A DNA stretch of 64,000 nt from Streptococcus oralis (GCF_004127215.1 NZ_QEWJ01000001.1:248001-312000); one strand, 5' to 3'. Counted from the stretch's first letter, positions 42,725 to 51,387 are shown. Numbers and translations: made by a program. Notes: generated by a model from the sequence alone, not told the origin.

Positions 42725-43531
42725 ATGAGTATTAAACTAATCGCCGTCGATATCGATGGTACCCTAGTCAACAGTAAAAAGGAAATCACTCCTGAAGTCT
42801 TTTCTGCTATCCAAGACGCTAAACAAGCCGGTGTCAAAGTCGTGATTGCAACGGGTCGTCCCATTGCAGGTGTTGCCAAACTTCTGGACGACTTGCAGTT
42901 GAGAGACGAGGGTGACTATGTTGTAACCTTCAACGGTGCCCTTGTCCAAGAAACTGCTACTGGCCATGAGATTATCAGCGAATCCTTGACCTATGAGGAT
43001 TATCTGGATATGGAATTCCTCAGTCGTAAGCTCGGTGTCCACATGCACGCTATTACTAAGGACGGTATCTACACAGCCAATCGCAATATCGGAAAATACA
43101 CGGTACACGAATCAACCCTCGTCAGCATGCCTATCTTCTACCGTACACCTGAAGAAATGGCTGACAAGGAAATCGTCAAGTGTATGTTTATTGATGAACC
43201 AGAAATTCTCGATGCTGCGATTGAAAAGATTCCAGCAGAATTTTACGAACGCTACTCTATCAACAAATCTGCTCCTTTCTATCTCGAACTCCTTAAAAAG
43301 AATGTAGACAAGGGTTCAGCCATCACTCACTTGGCTGAAAAACTCGGATTGACCAAAGATGAAACCATGGCGATCGGGGATGAAGAAAATGACCGTGCCA
43401 TGCTGGAAGTCGTTGGAAACCCCGTTGTTATGGAAAATGGAAATCCAGAACTCAAAAAAATCGCCAAATACATCACCAAAACAAATGACGAATCTGGCGT
43501 TGCCCATGCCATCCGTACGTGGGTACTGTAA
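42725..43531 (+). CDS. Cof-type HAD-IIB phosphatase (YidA-like sugar phosphatase)
   Basis: 268 residues. HAD motif I AVDIDGTLVNS (about 7-17), motif II IATGRP, Lys in LELLKKNVDKGSA and motif IV AIGDEENDRAML (about 215-226). The C2B cap lies between. Acts on sugar phosphates or similar small phosphorylated metabolites. SD-like AGAGGAAAT. Ends at a strong terminator. Confidence 0.93.
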   Translation: MSIKLIAVDIDGTLVNSKKEITPEVFSAIQDAKQAGVKVVIATGRPIAGVAKLLDDLQLRDEGDYVVTFNGALVQETATGHEIISESLTYEDYLDMEFLSRKLGVHMHAITKDGIYTANRNIGKYTVHESTLVSMPIFYRTPEEMADKEIVKCMFIDEPEILDAAIEKIPAEFYERYSINKSAPFYLELLKKNVDKGSAITHLAEKLGLTKDETMAIGDEENDRAMLEVVGNPVVMENGNPELKKIAKYITKTNDESGVAHAIRTWVL

Positions 43532-43550
43532 AAAGGTAAGAATAGACGAA

Positions 43551-43577
43551 CCCCGCTCAGCAGAGCGGGGTTTTTCA
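43551..43577 (+). terminator. terminator after the HAD gene
   Basis: CCCCGCTC-AGCA-GAGCGGGG followed by TTTTT. Confidence 0.9.
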
Positions 43578-43661
43578 AATCAATAGTTTTTCTATCCCAT
43601 CATTTTTAAAGTAATCAAGTTAATTCATCTAGGTAGATAAATCGCTATGAACTATGCTAAA

Positions 43662-44516
43662 TTACCAATCACTTGATGATCCTCCACCATCAAAACCACC
43701 ACCAGACCAATCGTCACTCGACCAAGACGATGAGGAATCACTGCTACTTTCCTCAGGATACTTATCTCTATTTTTGCTACGGAAGTCTCTTAATGCTTTT
43801 TGCGACCATGAACCATCATTAATAAAGGCGGGATCATAGGGGAATAATTTATCATTACCCTTATATGATTTATTAGATTTTCGTTTTCTTTCCGAAACAG
43901 TACCATTCTTAAAAAGATTAATCAAATAAGAAATTATAAAATATCCGCCACATAACAAAATAATTCCTATTGACATGTCCCATAATCCTTTTGCGATTTC
44001 AAGTAAATAATTTCTCTCCACCACAGGTGCGTCAGCTAATTTATACTCTTGATCGGAAATGTTTTGAATTATATCAATAACAGCACCGTCATAGTCTTTG
44101 GCTCGCATCTTATCACGAGAGGCATCTAATATTTTCTTAGCCTTTGTATCAGTCAATGTAATAGCTAGTTGATTAGAAGTTTCGATGCGAAACTTCCTGT
44201 CTTTTATAGCAATCAGTAACAATGCCCCCTTATTTGAATCCGAATAACCGATTTTCCAAGATCTGGCTATCGTATTTGACAATTCTTCTAAAGATTCACC
44301 ATTTAGACTTTCAACAATATAAATGCCAATTTGAACTTCCGATTTGCTATTTAGTTCCTGTAGTTTATCTGAAACAGCTCCTGATAAATAATGGTTTGGA
44401 TCATAAATGCCATTAGAAGGTCTATCTGGTATCACTAAATCTGCTTGAGCTGGTCCAATAAAAAATAACAGGATTGTAAAAAAAGATATTAAGATTAAAG
44501 CTATTTTTTTCATCAT
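43662..44516 (-). CDS. TPM-domain membrane protein (YgcG-like)
   Basis: 284 residues. Signal/TM segment 1-25 (MMKKIALILISFFTILLFFI), extracellular TPM domain about 38-165 (YDPNHYLSG, NTIARSWKIG, NKGALLLIAIKDRKFRIETS), a second TM helix about 175-195, then a basic cytosolic region and a low-complexity Ser/Gly/Trp tail (SDDWSGGGFDGGGSSSDW). TPM proteins are commonly encoded with LemA; the LemA-like protein here lies at 10902-11615. TPM domains assist membrane-protein assembly or repair in other organisms; the role here is unknown. Confidence 0.85.
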   Translation of the reverse strand: MMKKIALILISFFTILLFFIGPAQADLVIPDRPSNGIYDPNHYLSGAVSDKLQELNSKSEVQIGIYIVESLNGESLEELSNTIARSWKIGYSDSNKGALLLIAIKDRKFRIETSNQLAITLTDTKAKKILDASRDKMRAKDYDGAVIDIIQNISDQEYKLADAPVVERNYLLEIAKGLWDMSIGIILLCGGYFIISYLINLFKNGTVSERKRKSNKSYKGNDKLFPYDPAFINDGSWSQKALRDFRSKNRDKYPEESSSDSSSSWSSDDWSGGGFDGGGSSSDW

Positions 44517-44993
44517 GAAAGTCGAACCTTCCTTTTGTTTACAATTTACAATTTCAATAAGAATGAGAATAAAGGATATTCTTTTTTAAAATAGAATTAC
44601 TTTGATAAAGTCATCTCTCTATTGATCTATCGTAAAAGGTAGTTCCATTATAAGCTATTTATCTGACTGAATCAACGCAAAAATATAGGAAAACTAGTTC
44701 TAAATTTTTATTAACAATATTGCATCTCAGCACTGAATGTTGCTTTCAAATTTGACCAATAAAATCATTTCTACATAGTCTTCATACTAGAATTGAAATA
44801 CGAAATCAGATTATCTGCAGATGACATAACCTTTTTATCCAGTCAATTTTTACTAATTCATTATCTATTTCTTCCACTGAACTAAACTAATTTGTGATTG
44901 AATTTCATCGAATAGAAATACCATGGAGAAAATCAGAAACATTCTTGCCCACACTTTTGACAGTCTCCAAGCCCTGGTGGAGTCCTTCCAAAT
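44517..44993. other. 477-base gap: TPM promoter and possible decayed coding traces
   Basis: It holds the TPM promoter (44647-44675). Nearest the 302-aa gene, one minus frame reads ETHKIDLEGLHQGLETVKSV then GKNVSDFLHGISIR and a stop (about 45007-44907), and another frame reads FDEIQSQISLVQWKK. These look like coding traces, perhaps a decayed gene end, but this is a guess. I see nothing else. Confidence 0.35.
44647..44675 (-). promoter_or_regulatory. promoter of the TPM gene
   Basis: -35 TTGATT (44675-44670), 17-base spacer, -10 TATAAT (44652-44647). Leader of about 125 bases. Confidence 0.65.
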
Positions 44994-45902
44994 CTATTTT
45001 ATGTGTTTCTTATACCATTCCTGATACTCTTGATAACTGTTGAGCGGAGTCTCTTCCTTTGTTTTGGGATCTATCCCAACAACATCTAGCTTATCCTGAC
45101 CGACCGGCGCAAACCAATGGCGCATATCTTGGAAAATAGCTTCCGGATCGGAATAGGCTCCTTTTCTAACTACTATATTAGCGGCTCCCTCCATAGCCTT
45201 ATAATATTCGGGGTAGTCCCTAATAAAGTTTATATTAGTATCTTCTCTCACTTTTGAATCATTACTGTAGGCTAAATCGTAAGTGGGTATGAAGCCGTAT
45301 TCAGTAGCTATCTTATCTAGATTGGTATAATCGAACGAAAAAGGGGTTCGTTTTGATTCTGCTTTATCTGTAGGTAGAGCCGGTACTATCTGTTCGGAAG
45401 CTACATCCAAAGCAACCTCCTTCTTATCTTCTCTATTTTGCTTATTCGTCAAAGAAAAAACTAAATAATCTTTCCCGTTATCAGTGTAGCCTCTTTTCTC
45501 ATAAAAATCCACTCTATAACTTTGGTCATAGGTTTGGATTAGTTTGACTACATCAATCGTCTTTGGTTGGTTCTCTAAATGATTGAGATCATAAACATCT
45601 AGCGTTAATTCCACTAGATTACTCTCGCTCCTCCCAACAAACTTTGCATTACTTATAACAAAATGATTGGATAAAACAACTGGAATCGTAGGCTCCTTCA
45701 TTTTATAATAAACATAACGGTTCTGGGAACCAAAGGTTTCGATACGCTCCACCTCTGTTTTAACTATCAATACCTCATGGTCTTCCTGCCATTGGACATA
45801 TATGGGCCAGGTATAGGCATAAACACCATAGCCCACCAAAGAAACTAGAAGCAAGCCCACAAACACCTTAGTTCGGAAGCTGAGAGTCTTTAGGTATTTC
45901 AT
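44994..45902 (-). CDS. membrane-anchored extracellular protein, unrecognised (possible immunity protein)
   Basis: 302 residues. One N-terminal TM helix (about 12-29), then about 270 residues outside. Not recognised. It is a distant paralogue of the upstream 366-residue protein: both have an N-terminal anchor, a VVKLIQTYDQSY / LYKLVEDYNPDY segment, GKDYLVFSL / GKDYISIQV, and end with an E-Y/F-x-x-x-Y motif. Membrane-anchored external proteins in tandem are typical of TipC-like immunity to T7SS or other cell-wall toxins, but no toxin gene is adjacent. SD AAGGAGG. Confidence 0.55.
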   Translation of the reverse strand: MKYLKTLSFRTKVFVGLLLVSLVGYGVYAYTWPIYVQWQEDHEVLIVKTEVERIETFGSQNRYVYYKMKEPTIPVVLSNHFVISNAKFVGRSESNLVELTLDVYDLNHLENQPKTIDVVKLIQTYDQSYRVDFYEKRGYTDNGKDYLVFSLTNKQNREDKKEVALDVASEQIVPALPTDKAESKRTPFSFDYTNLDKIATEYGFIPTYDLAYSNDSKVREDTNINFIRDYPEYYKAMEGAANIVVRKGAYSDPEAIFQDMRHWFAPVGQDKLDVVGIDPKTKEETPLNSYQEYQEWYKKHIK

Positions 45903-45955
45903 TTGGTAAAAATCCTCCTTTATTTGACTTTGAAAGGATAGAGATGATCATCCTC

Positions 45956-47056
45956 TTATTCTCCTTTTTCAACCAATATTCGACGTTGTTTGTTCAACTC
46001 ACGGTCTTTGGCAACATCGTAATACAAGTCAAATTCTTCTTTGCTATTAACTGAATGCTCTTGACCATCCTTACTAAGTTCGGCTGGAATCGTCAGCCCT
46101 TCGTAAAGATTCGTATTGGCTGGGACAAAAAGCTGATACAAATCAAGAAACTGTGGAACATCTCCATAAACCTTATCATAATCATACTTAGAATCAATCA
46201 AAAGGAAAAACTGAGAATCTTGCTTACTTAATACTTGATAAACTTTAGGCGCAGCTGTCTCCAAAACACTTCCCTTCAATACATCTTGACGAAAAGACAA
46301 TTTATTTTGATTCCATAAATCATCCGCTGTAGATGTTCTCAAATCGGTTGTCATCTTTCCCATCTTATCCTTTAAAGGACCCAGATCTACCGAAGGGCTT
46401 TCAGGATACTGTTGTATTTTTGTATCTTCCCAATCAATTTGCTTGGTTTCTAAATTCAGCCATAATTGTTTTTTCTGTGATAGTTCCCATCCTCGTTTGT
46501 ATACTTGTATGGATATATAGTCTTTGCCATCTTTTTCAATAATACCACCAGTTGTTTCGGGTATATAATCAGGATTGTAGTCCTCTACAAGTTTATAAAG
46601 ATCGAGCTGACTGCCTTCCAATTTTTGATCATCTATTCGATAAATGGACATGGCATAATAAACTTCAGGATCCTCATTTGGTAATTTTTGTGTTCCTCTA
46701 TAGGTAGAATTATGGAAGTACTTGCGTATGATATAGCGTTGATTGGAAGCCCCATGAACTCCCAAAAAGTTTTCGCTCAAGTCCGGATTATATTTGGCAA
46801 ACAATCGATCCTCTTCTGGAGTCAGAGACTTCCAATGCACGGCAACTCCCCTACCATCTTCTAAAAATTCATAAGAATCAATTTCCCATTTTCCTGTATA
46901 GTAACCCATATTTTCATATTTTTGGCGTTCTTGCTTGGCCTGCTCTGATTGTTGGCGTTCTTGTTTATCCTGCTCTGATTGTTGATAACTATGATAACCC
47001 CATAGAAGCAGAACACCCAACAGGACGGATCCGACCATTGTTAGCACTTTCTTCAT
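45956..47056 (-). CDS. membrane-anchored extracellular protein, paralogue of the next gene
   Basis: 366 residues. N-terminal TM helix (about 4-20), then a Gln/Glu-rich juxtamembrane linker built from a repeated 10-residue unit (QERQQSEQDK / QERQQSEQAK), then a large external domain with YYTGKWEIDSYEFLEDGRG and GKDYISIQVYKRGWEL. The start at 47056 has AGGGGGAG 5-6 bases upstream; an ATG at 47077 has none. Cotranscribed with the 302-residue paralogue (53 bases apart). Function unknown; immunity-like by layout. Confidence 0.55.
   Translation of the reverse strand: MKKVLTMVGSVLLGVLLLWGYHSYQQSEQDKQERQQSEQAKQERQKYENMGYYTGKWEIDSYEFLEDGRGVAVHWKSLTPEEDRLFAKYNPDLSENFLGVHGASNQRYIIRKYFHNSTYRGTQKLPNEDPEVYYAMSIYRIDDQKLEGSQLDLYKLVEDYNPDYIPETTGGIIEKDGKDYISIQVYKRGWELSQKKQLWLNLETKQIDWEDTKIQQYPESPSVDLGPLKDKMGKMTTDLRTSTADDLWNQNKLSFRQDVLKGSVLETAAPKVYQVLSKQDSQFFLLIDSKYDYDKVYGDVPQFLDLYQLFVPANTNLYEGLTIPAELSKDGQEHSVNSKEEFDLYYDVAKDRELNKQRRILVEKGE
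46921..46984 (-). repeat. two tandem copies of a 30-bp coding repeat
   Basis: ttggcgttcttg-c/t-tt... ctgctctgattg occurs twice in tandem within the linker of the 366-residue protein, adding ten residues per copy. Confidence 0.75.
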
Positions 47057-47066
47057 TTTTCTCCCC

Positions 47067-47168
47067 CTATTTACCATATTTCTGTTCGAAATACGTTAGA
47101 AAATCCTTTCCTTTAACCTGATTTAGACAATCCGTTAGTTTTTGAATCTGTTTTGAAATGATTGCCAA
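47067..47168 (-). CDS. possible 33-codon ORF ahead of the 366-aa gene
   Basis: From a TTG at 47168 the frame reads AIISKQIQKLTDCLNQVKGK then DFLTYFEQKYGK and stops (47069-47067) directly in front of the next gene's SD. Composition is protein-like and it lies between promoter and gene. There is no clear SD, so it may be a gene remnant or untranslated. Confidence 0.3.
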   Translation of the reverse strand: MAIISKQIQKLTDCLNQVKGKDFLTYFEQKYGK

Positions 47169-47200
47169 ACAGAATAACAAAAGAAAAATGTCTTTGTCCC

Positions 47201-47209
47201 ATTATATCA
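47201..47209 (-). promoter_or_regulatory. extended -10 promoter of the 366-aa/302-aa pair
   Basis: TGATATAAT on the minus strand, directly after the upstream terminator. Confidence 0.65.
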
Positions 47210-47214
47210 CAAAA

Positions 47215-47235
47215 AGAGAGCGAATTTCGCTCTCT
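47215..47235 (-). terminator. terminator after the DUF6572-type gene
   Basis: AGAGAGCGAAATTCGCTCTCT palindrome followed by TTTTTG. Confidence 0.85.
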
Positions 47236-47899
47236 CTAGTACTCCGGTAATTCTACCTTCAAGATCATATCTGTAGGCTGCAACACTTTCTGAACTGTTG
47301 CGAGGAAGGCTAGTCCATTATCTGATGGAGAATATTGGAAGGTGATATGGATGACTTTTTTTGTCAAACTTATCGCCATACCGCTCCACATACTGCTTGC
47401 TTTTGAGGAAGTGAATATAATTGTTAATTTTTTCTTGCAGAATTTCAAGATGGACTGCTTCTATCTCTTCCTGCCAGCCGACTGGATCAACAAGGAGTAA
47501 CTCTAAATGATTATCAACTATACCAATAGCGTCAAGTTCGCTAGGTTCCAGTTCTGAAACAATGGCTTTGGTGATGATTTGGGTAAATTCTTCAGGAGAA
47601 AATATTTTTTGGTTATAAGATAAATCATTGAAAATTAAGTCAGGATTATTTTGTATAAAAATTTTATTCGACTCTTCTTGTGTATATTGTTTTTTAGATT
47701 TCCAAAAACCATATTGCGCATAATTCATCAACTCCTTGCCAGTATGTTCTCCCGACATGTAACTATCTGCAGCTTCTTTGGGGATTTCTCTAATCACTTC
47801 TGGGCAGGTAATATTAAAAGTTGGATAACGCAAGAAATACTTGTCCCCATCTTGACAGATTTCCAACATGTCTTTTTGACTTACATAAATTGATTCCAT
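47236..47899 (-). pseudogene. DUF6572-type protein gene with a frameshift in an A7 tract
   Basis: The first frame (from ATG 47899, SD AAAGGAG) carries an N-terminal module of about 70 residues (YFLRYPTFNITCPEVIREIP ... NYAQYGFW) and then a DUF6572-like domain (AIGIVDNHLELLLVDPVGW, AVHLEILQEKINNYIHFLKS). At A7 (47362-47356) it shifts and ends early as HPYHLPIFSIR. The +1 frame continues the domain naturally (KKVIHITFQYSPSDNG ... TDMILKVELPEY) to 47236. With six A residues the protein would be about 220 residues. It could be a true mutation, a slippage-prone phase-variable tract, or a sequencing error. Confidence 0.75.
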
Positions 47900-48019
47900 T
47901 CTTATCTCCTTTGTCTTTTACTAAATGTCTACTGATTTATTATTCCTTAATGCAAAAGAATCAACTGTTGAGACTTCATCTGAATTCTATTGGCTGTTCT
48001 TATGATGTCATCCACTTTA

Positions 48020-48448
48020 CTATAAAGGCCAGTTTCCTGTTTCAGCATAGATCATAACTTCATATGCTCCCCTAGAAGATTCAAACGCTTTATCCATCAG
48101 TTCCTTAGTTATGGGATAGCATACTTCAGGTCCCATGGCTCCGCCAATTTCTTTAAAGAAGCTAATTTCGTAATAACCATCAGTTTCATATACAACAAAT
48201 CCATCGCCTCGATGTACAATCGTATCCGATTGATTATAATCTTCTAACTCATCTGCCTTTGGCCAACGATGATGTTCACAATAAAACATTACTTCTAAAG
48301 AATCTTTTTCTGATTTTGAAACACGTTCTGCTAATGCTTGGCTAATGGGAAAGTTAAGCACTTTTTTCCCTCTATTCCACATAATCTCATAATCATTGTT
48401 GTTTTTTAATATCGTACAACTTTTGTATTGCTGAATTTCTATTGTCAT
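48020..48448 (-). CDS. two-repeat small cytosolic protein, unrecognised
   Basis: 142 residues built of two similar halves: YEIMWNRGKKVLNFPISQAL ... LEVMFYCEHHRWP and YEISFFKEIGGAMGPEVCYP ... YEVMIYAETGNWP. The N-terminal module of the neighbouring DUF6572-type protein (YFLRYP ... VIREIPKEAAD ... LMNYAQYGFW) appears to be the same fold, so the two genes share a building block. No signal peptide. Function unknown; small repeated cytosolic proteins like this often sit in immunity-gene arrays. Confidence 0.55.
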   Translation of the reverse strand: MTIEIQQYKSCTILKNNNDYEIMWNRGKKVLNFPISQALAERVSKSEKDSLEVMFYCEHHRWPKADELEDYNQSDTIVHRGDGFVVYETDGYYEISFFKEIGGAMGPEVCYPITKELMDKAFESSRGAYEVMIYAETGNWPL

Positions 48449-48489
48449 ATAAATTTGCTTTCTTAATTCGTTATAATAGGCAAAAAGAT

Positions 48490-49053
48490 TTAGTTGGTGC
48501 GCACATTTCTTATCAAACTCTCCATTACCTTCTTTCTCCTGTGCAAATTATTGGCTGTACACAAATAGAGAATAAACAAAAGCATGGAGTAGAAAAATAA
48601 TGACAAAAAACTAGGATATATTAGGTAGATTGTCAAGGATACTAATAAGCTAATTAAGCTAGCACGAATTACGGAAGTAACAACAGCTCCGTTTTTCTTT
48701 ACTACTTCTAGGAATTCTATGTACTCCAAATCTGTAAATAAAGAAGGATACAAATCCAAGTCTTTTTTAAAATAGACATCCAGCAATTTCCCGATAAGTA
48801 AGGAAATATAAGAGAATAAAATCAAATAAAGGTACTTGTGCTCAGCTATACTAATGATGGTCAGACCATTCAGAAATCTAATAAATGGAAGAACTAGTAA
48901 TATCAAGGAAAGAGTAAAGTACTGTTGACTCTTAGAAGTTCTTTCTAGAATTGAAAAATACAGTTTCCTTCCTTTTAGGTCATAGTAAACCAATTTGTTT
49001 TTAAACTCTCCTAGATGAACTAGTCCTTTATATTGTTTATTCTTTTCTCTCAT
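48490..49053 (-). CDS. four-TM protein of a tandem paralogous family (DUF443-like)
   Basis: 187 residues. Short cytosolic N-terminus with the motif LGEFKNKLVYYDLKGRKLYF, two TM helices (about 44-64 and 72-95), a cytosolic loop (YIEFLEVVKKNGA), two more TM helices, and a basic end (RRKKVMESLIRN). The same plan is found in the three genes at 62410-64000. It resembles the tandem five-TM/DUF443 proteins, one of which (TsaI of S. aureus) gives immunity to a T7SS toxin; homology is only suspected. The ATG at 49053 has GGGAGG 8 bases upstream. Confidence 0.55.
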   Translation of the reverse strand: MREKNKQYKGLVHLGEFKNKLVYYDLKGRKLYFSILERTSKSQQYFTLSLILLVLPFIRFLNGLTIISIAEHKYLYLILFSYISLLIGKLLDVYFKKDLDLYPSLFTDLEYIEFLEVVKKNGAVVTSVIRASLISLLVSLTIYLIYPSFLSLFFYSMLLFILYLCTANNLHRRKKVMESLIRNVRTN

Positions 49054-49193
49054 TTCCACTCCCTCCCTAACTCAAACACTCCATAATCAAAAGATACAAG
49101 CTCTTAAAACCTCGAATTGAATGACATCTACCCACTTTAGTTTTAACCCCTTTTCCTCTCTATTATATCACACGAATGTTTTCTTATAAATTT

Positions 49194-49241
49194 GTCTCGC
49201 ACCTTACAAAGCTATACGGATTAATAGTCGCATAACTAAAA
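49194..49241 (-). repeat. short dispersed repeat after the lytB terminator (copy 2)
   Basis: Plus-strand accttaca ... acggattaata ... cataactaaaag aligns with the copy at 36692-36737, in the same place relative to a terminator. Confidence 0.45.
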
Positions 49242-49275
49242 GAACTGAGCCCTGTACAATACAGAACTCAATCCT
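49240..49275 (-). terminator. probable terminator of lytB
   Basis: Imperfect hairpin (TGAGTTCTGT / ACAGGGCTCA around attgt) followed by gTTCTTTT, about 60 bases after the lytB stop. Confidence 0.6.
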
Positions 49276-49335
49276 TACTTTTAGTATAATGCCTAATTAT
49301 TTTGGGGAAATATATTACCACATAGCACCATTTAG

Positions 49336-51387
49336 TTAGTCTTTCCCACCAAGTCTGCTATTGATAGTCATCATGATACTAGCTATTTTTTCACCCCAAT
49401 ATGGGTCAGAAGCATAGAGAACATTCATTCCTGTCGCCTTGTTCCCCAAGTGGTCTCTTCCACGGTCAATGTAGTTCTCACGAATCCACTTAGCCGCGCC
49501 GAGGATCCCCTTATCCACATCATCAAATTTCTTGGCTGAGGTATACGGGCTCGAATCATAAGCTGCAATTCCAAAGAAATTATTCTTATCCTTAGCTATC
49601 TGGCTCCGTCCCCAAGCACTCTCAAGTGCACTATGGGCCATCAGATAAAGAGCATTCACACCATATCGTTCCTCAGCTTCCTTAAAAATAGCACCCTTAC
49701 CAGCAAGGCGACTATCCCGAATATTCATCGAAGAATAAACTTTATCCAATTCAGCTGCACTGTAATTACTTGGTTTAGTCAAATTTCTAAAGAGGAAAGG
49801 ATTTTCAATGGTAAAGCCATCAAAATGAATTCCATCAGTCGAATAATATTTCTTACCAATGGTCATAGCTGAGCTATGTGGAGCAACACGGAGACTCACA
49901 TAAGGTGACAACTCATGGTAAAAATACTTGCCATCACTTGTATAATGAGGAACAAATTCACTGTCTTTATCAATAGCTACTAAATCACTTTTATTCATGA
50001 AGCCGGATAAACCAGAAATATTGACTGGTATTTGACTATCTTTTTTAGATTTAGCATCTCCAAGCGAGACTATGGTTCCCTGTGATACATAACTTAATCT
50101 TTCACCAGAAGCGCTATAAACATAAGCAGTAATTGGCTTCACTTTGTAATATTTTGCCTCTGATATCCACTTCCCATTATTCTGGAAGGAATACTCTTTA
50201 CCTTTGATCGTGAAAGTACCTGTTACATATCGACCATCATCTTTTAGATAGTACCAAGCATCGTAATCTTTGTCAAAAATCCATTCATTTTTGGCCATAT
50301 AGCCACCTGATTTAAGGTAGTATGAACCAATCCATTCACGGGAAGCGTAGGCCCCACCTGACTTCAAGTAGAACCAGCTATTGTAGGATTTATCAAAAAT
50401 CCACTCTTTTTCCGCCATAGCGCCACTATCTTTCAGATAATAGTCACTTTTCCACTGGCTACTTGCCATCACGCCATCGCTATTAAAATAGTACCATGTC
50501 CCTTTGATTTTTTCCCATTTGTTGCGAGAAATCTTTCCTGAAGCTGTGGCATAGTACCACTTGTCAGATATTTTTACCCAATCGTTTTCTGCCATGGCAC
50601 CACTACCTTGGAAGAGATAGTCATTATAGATGGTGCGACTAAGCATAACACCATCTTTATTAAAGTAATACCAGACATCTTCAATTTTTTCCCATTTGTC
50701 GCGAGAAATCTTGCCTGAAGCTGTAGCATAGTACCACTTGTCAGATATTTTCACCCAAGCGTTTTCCGCCATAGCACCACTACCTTGGAAGAGATAGTCA
50801 TTGTAGATAGTGCGACTAAGCATGACACCATCTTTATTAAAGTAATACCAGACACCTTCAATTTTTTCCCATTTGTCGCGAGAAATCTTGCCTGAAGCTG
50901 TAGCATAGTACCACTTGTCAGATATTTTCACCCAAGCGTTTTCCGCCATAGCACCGTTACCTTTGACAAGGTAATCATCAACCATGGTATTACTGAGCAT
51001 AATGCCGTTTTTATCAAAGTAATACCAGACGCCACCAATTTTTTTCCAGTTTACGACAGACTGGTTATTTTCATAAAAACGCCAGTTTCCTTGCTCTTTT
51101 TTCCAACCTTCCTTGATAACGTCCTCGTTTTTTTCCTTTTTGGACGAGGCATCTTTAGAAGAATTTTCCTCTTTTACAATCGACTCTTTCTTGGGCTCCA
51201 CTTGGGGAACCTCTTTTTTCGGAGTAGCCTGAGGAACTTTTTTTGGGGGAGCAGTTTCTTCTTTTTTATCGACTACATCTGTGGTCTGAGTTTTTTTCGT
51301 AACCTGAGATTCTTCAGCATATACAGATGTCTTTGCAAATCCTGCCATAGAAAGAACGACAGTACTTGCAAGTAATATCTTCTTCAT
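49336..51387 (-). CDS. lytB: LytB endo-beta-N-acetylglucosaminidase, choline-binding
   Basis: 683 residues. Signal peptide (1-24, cleaved after VYA), a Lys/Glu/Pro-rich linker to about 95, then choline-binding repeats (about 97-390) with the GxWYYFNKDGVM and SDKWYYATASGKI patterns, then an SH3-like and WW-like region and the C-terminal GH73 catalytic domain with Glu589 in AHSALESAWGRS and NNFFGIAAYD. It cleaves glycan strands at the septum for daughter-cell separation. Three 59-residue choline-binding units are nearly identical. It lies upstream of nothing coregulated: own promoter (TGTTACAAT, 51450 area), own terminator. Confidence 0.95.
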   Translation of the reverse strand: MKKILLASTVVLSMAGFAKTSVYAEESQVTKKTQTTDVVDKKEETAPPKKVPQATPKKEVPQVEPKKESIVKEENSSKDASSKKEKNEDVIKEGWKKEQGNWRFYENNQSVVNWKKIGGVWYYFDKNGIMLSNTMVDDYLVKGNGAMAENAWVKISDKWYYATASGKISRDKWEKIEGVWYYFNKDGVMLSRTIYNDYLFQGSGAMAENAWVKISDKWYYATASGKISRDKWEKIEDVWYYFNKDGVMLSRTIYNDYLFQGSGAMAENDWVKISDKWYYATASGKISRNKWEKIKGTWYYFNSDGVMASSQWKSDYYLKDSGAMAEKEWIFDKSYNSWFYLKSGGAYASREWIGSYYLKSGGYMAKNEWIFDKDYDAWYYLKDDGRYVTGTFTIKGKEYSFQNNGKWISEAKYYKVKPITAYVYSASGERLSYVSQGTIVSLGDAKSKKDSQIPVNISGLSGFMNKSDLVAIDKDSEFVPHYTSDGKYFYHELSPYVSLRVAPHSSAMTIGKKYYSTDGIHFDGFTIENPFLFRNLTKPSNYSAAELDKVYSSMNIRDSRLAGKGAIFKEAEERYGVNALYLMAHSALESAWGRSQIAKDKNNFFGIAAYDSSPYTSAKKFDDVDKGILGAAKWIRENYIDRGRDHLGNKATGMNVLYASDPYWGEKIASIMMTINSRLGGKD
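50480..51010 (-). repeat. 177-bp tandem repeats in lytB
   Basis: Near-identical 177-bp units (for example ccagacatcttcaattttt at 50671 and ccagacaccttcaattttt at 50848) encode paired choline-binding motifs. Likely recent duplication. Confidence 0.75.

Noticed and set aside
44905-45007. 34-codon frame with GLHQGLETVKSVGKNVSDF after the 302-aa gene
   Set aside because: Protein-like composition, but no start codon, SD or recognisable family; kept only as a note on the gap.
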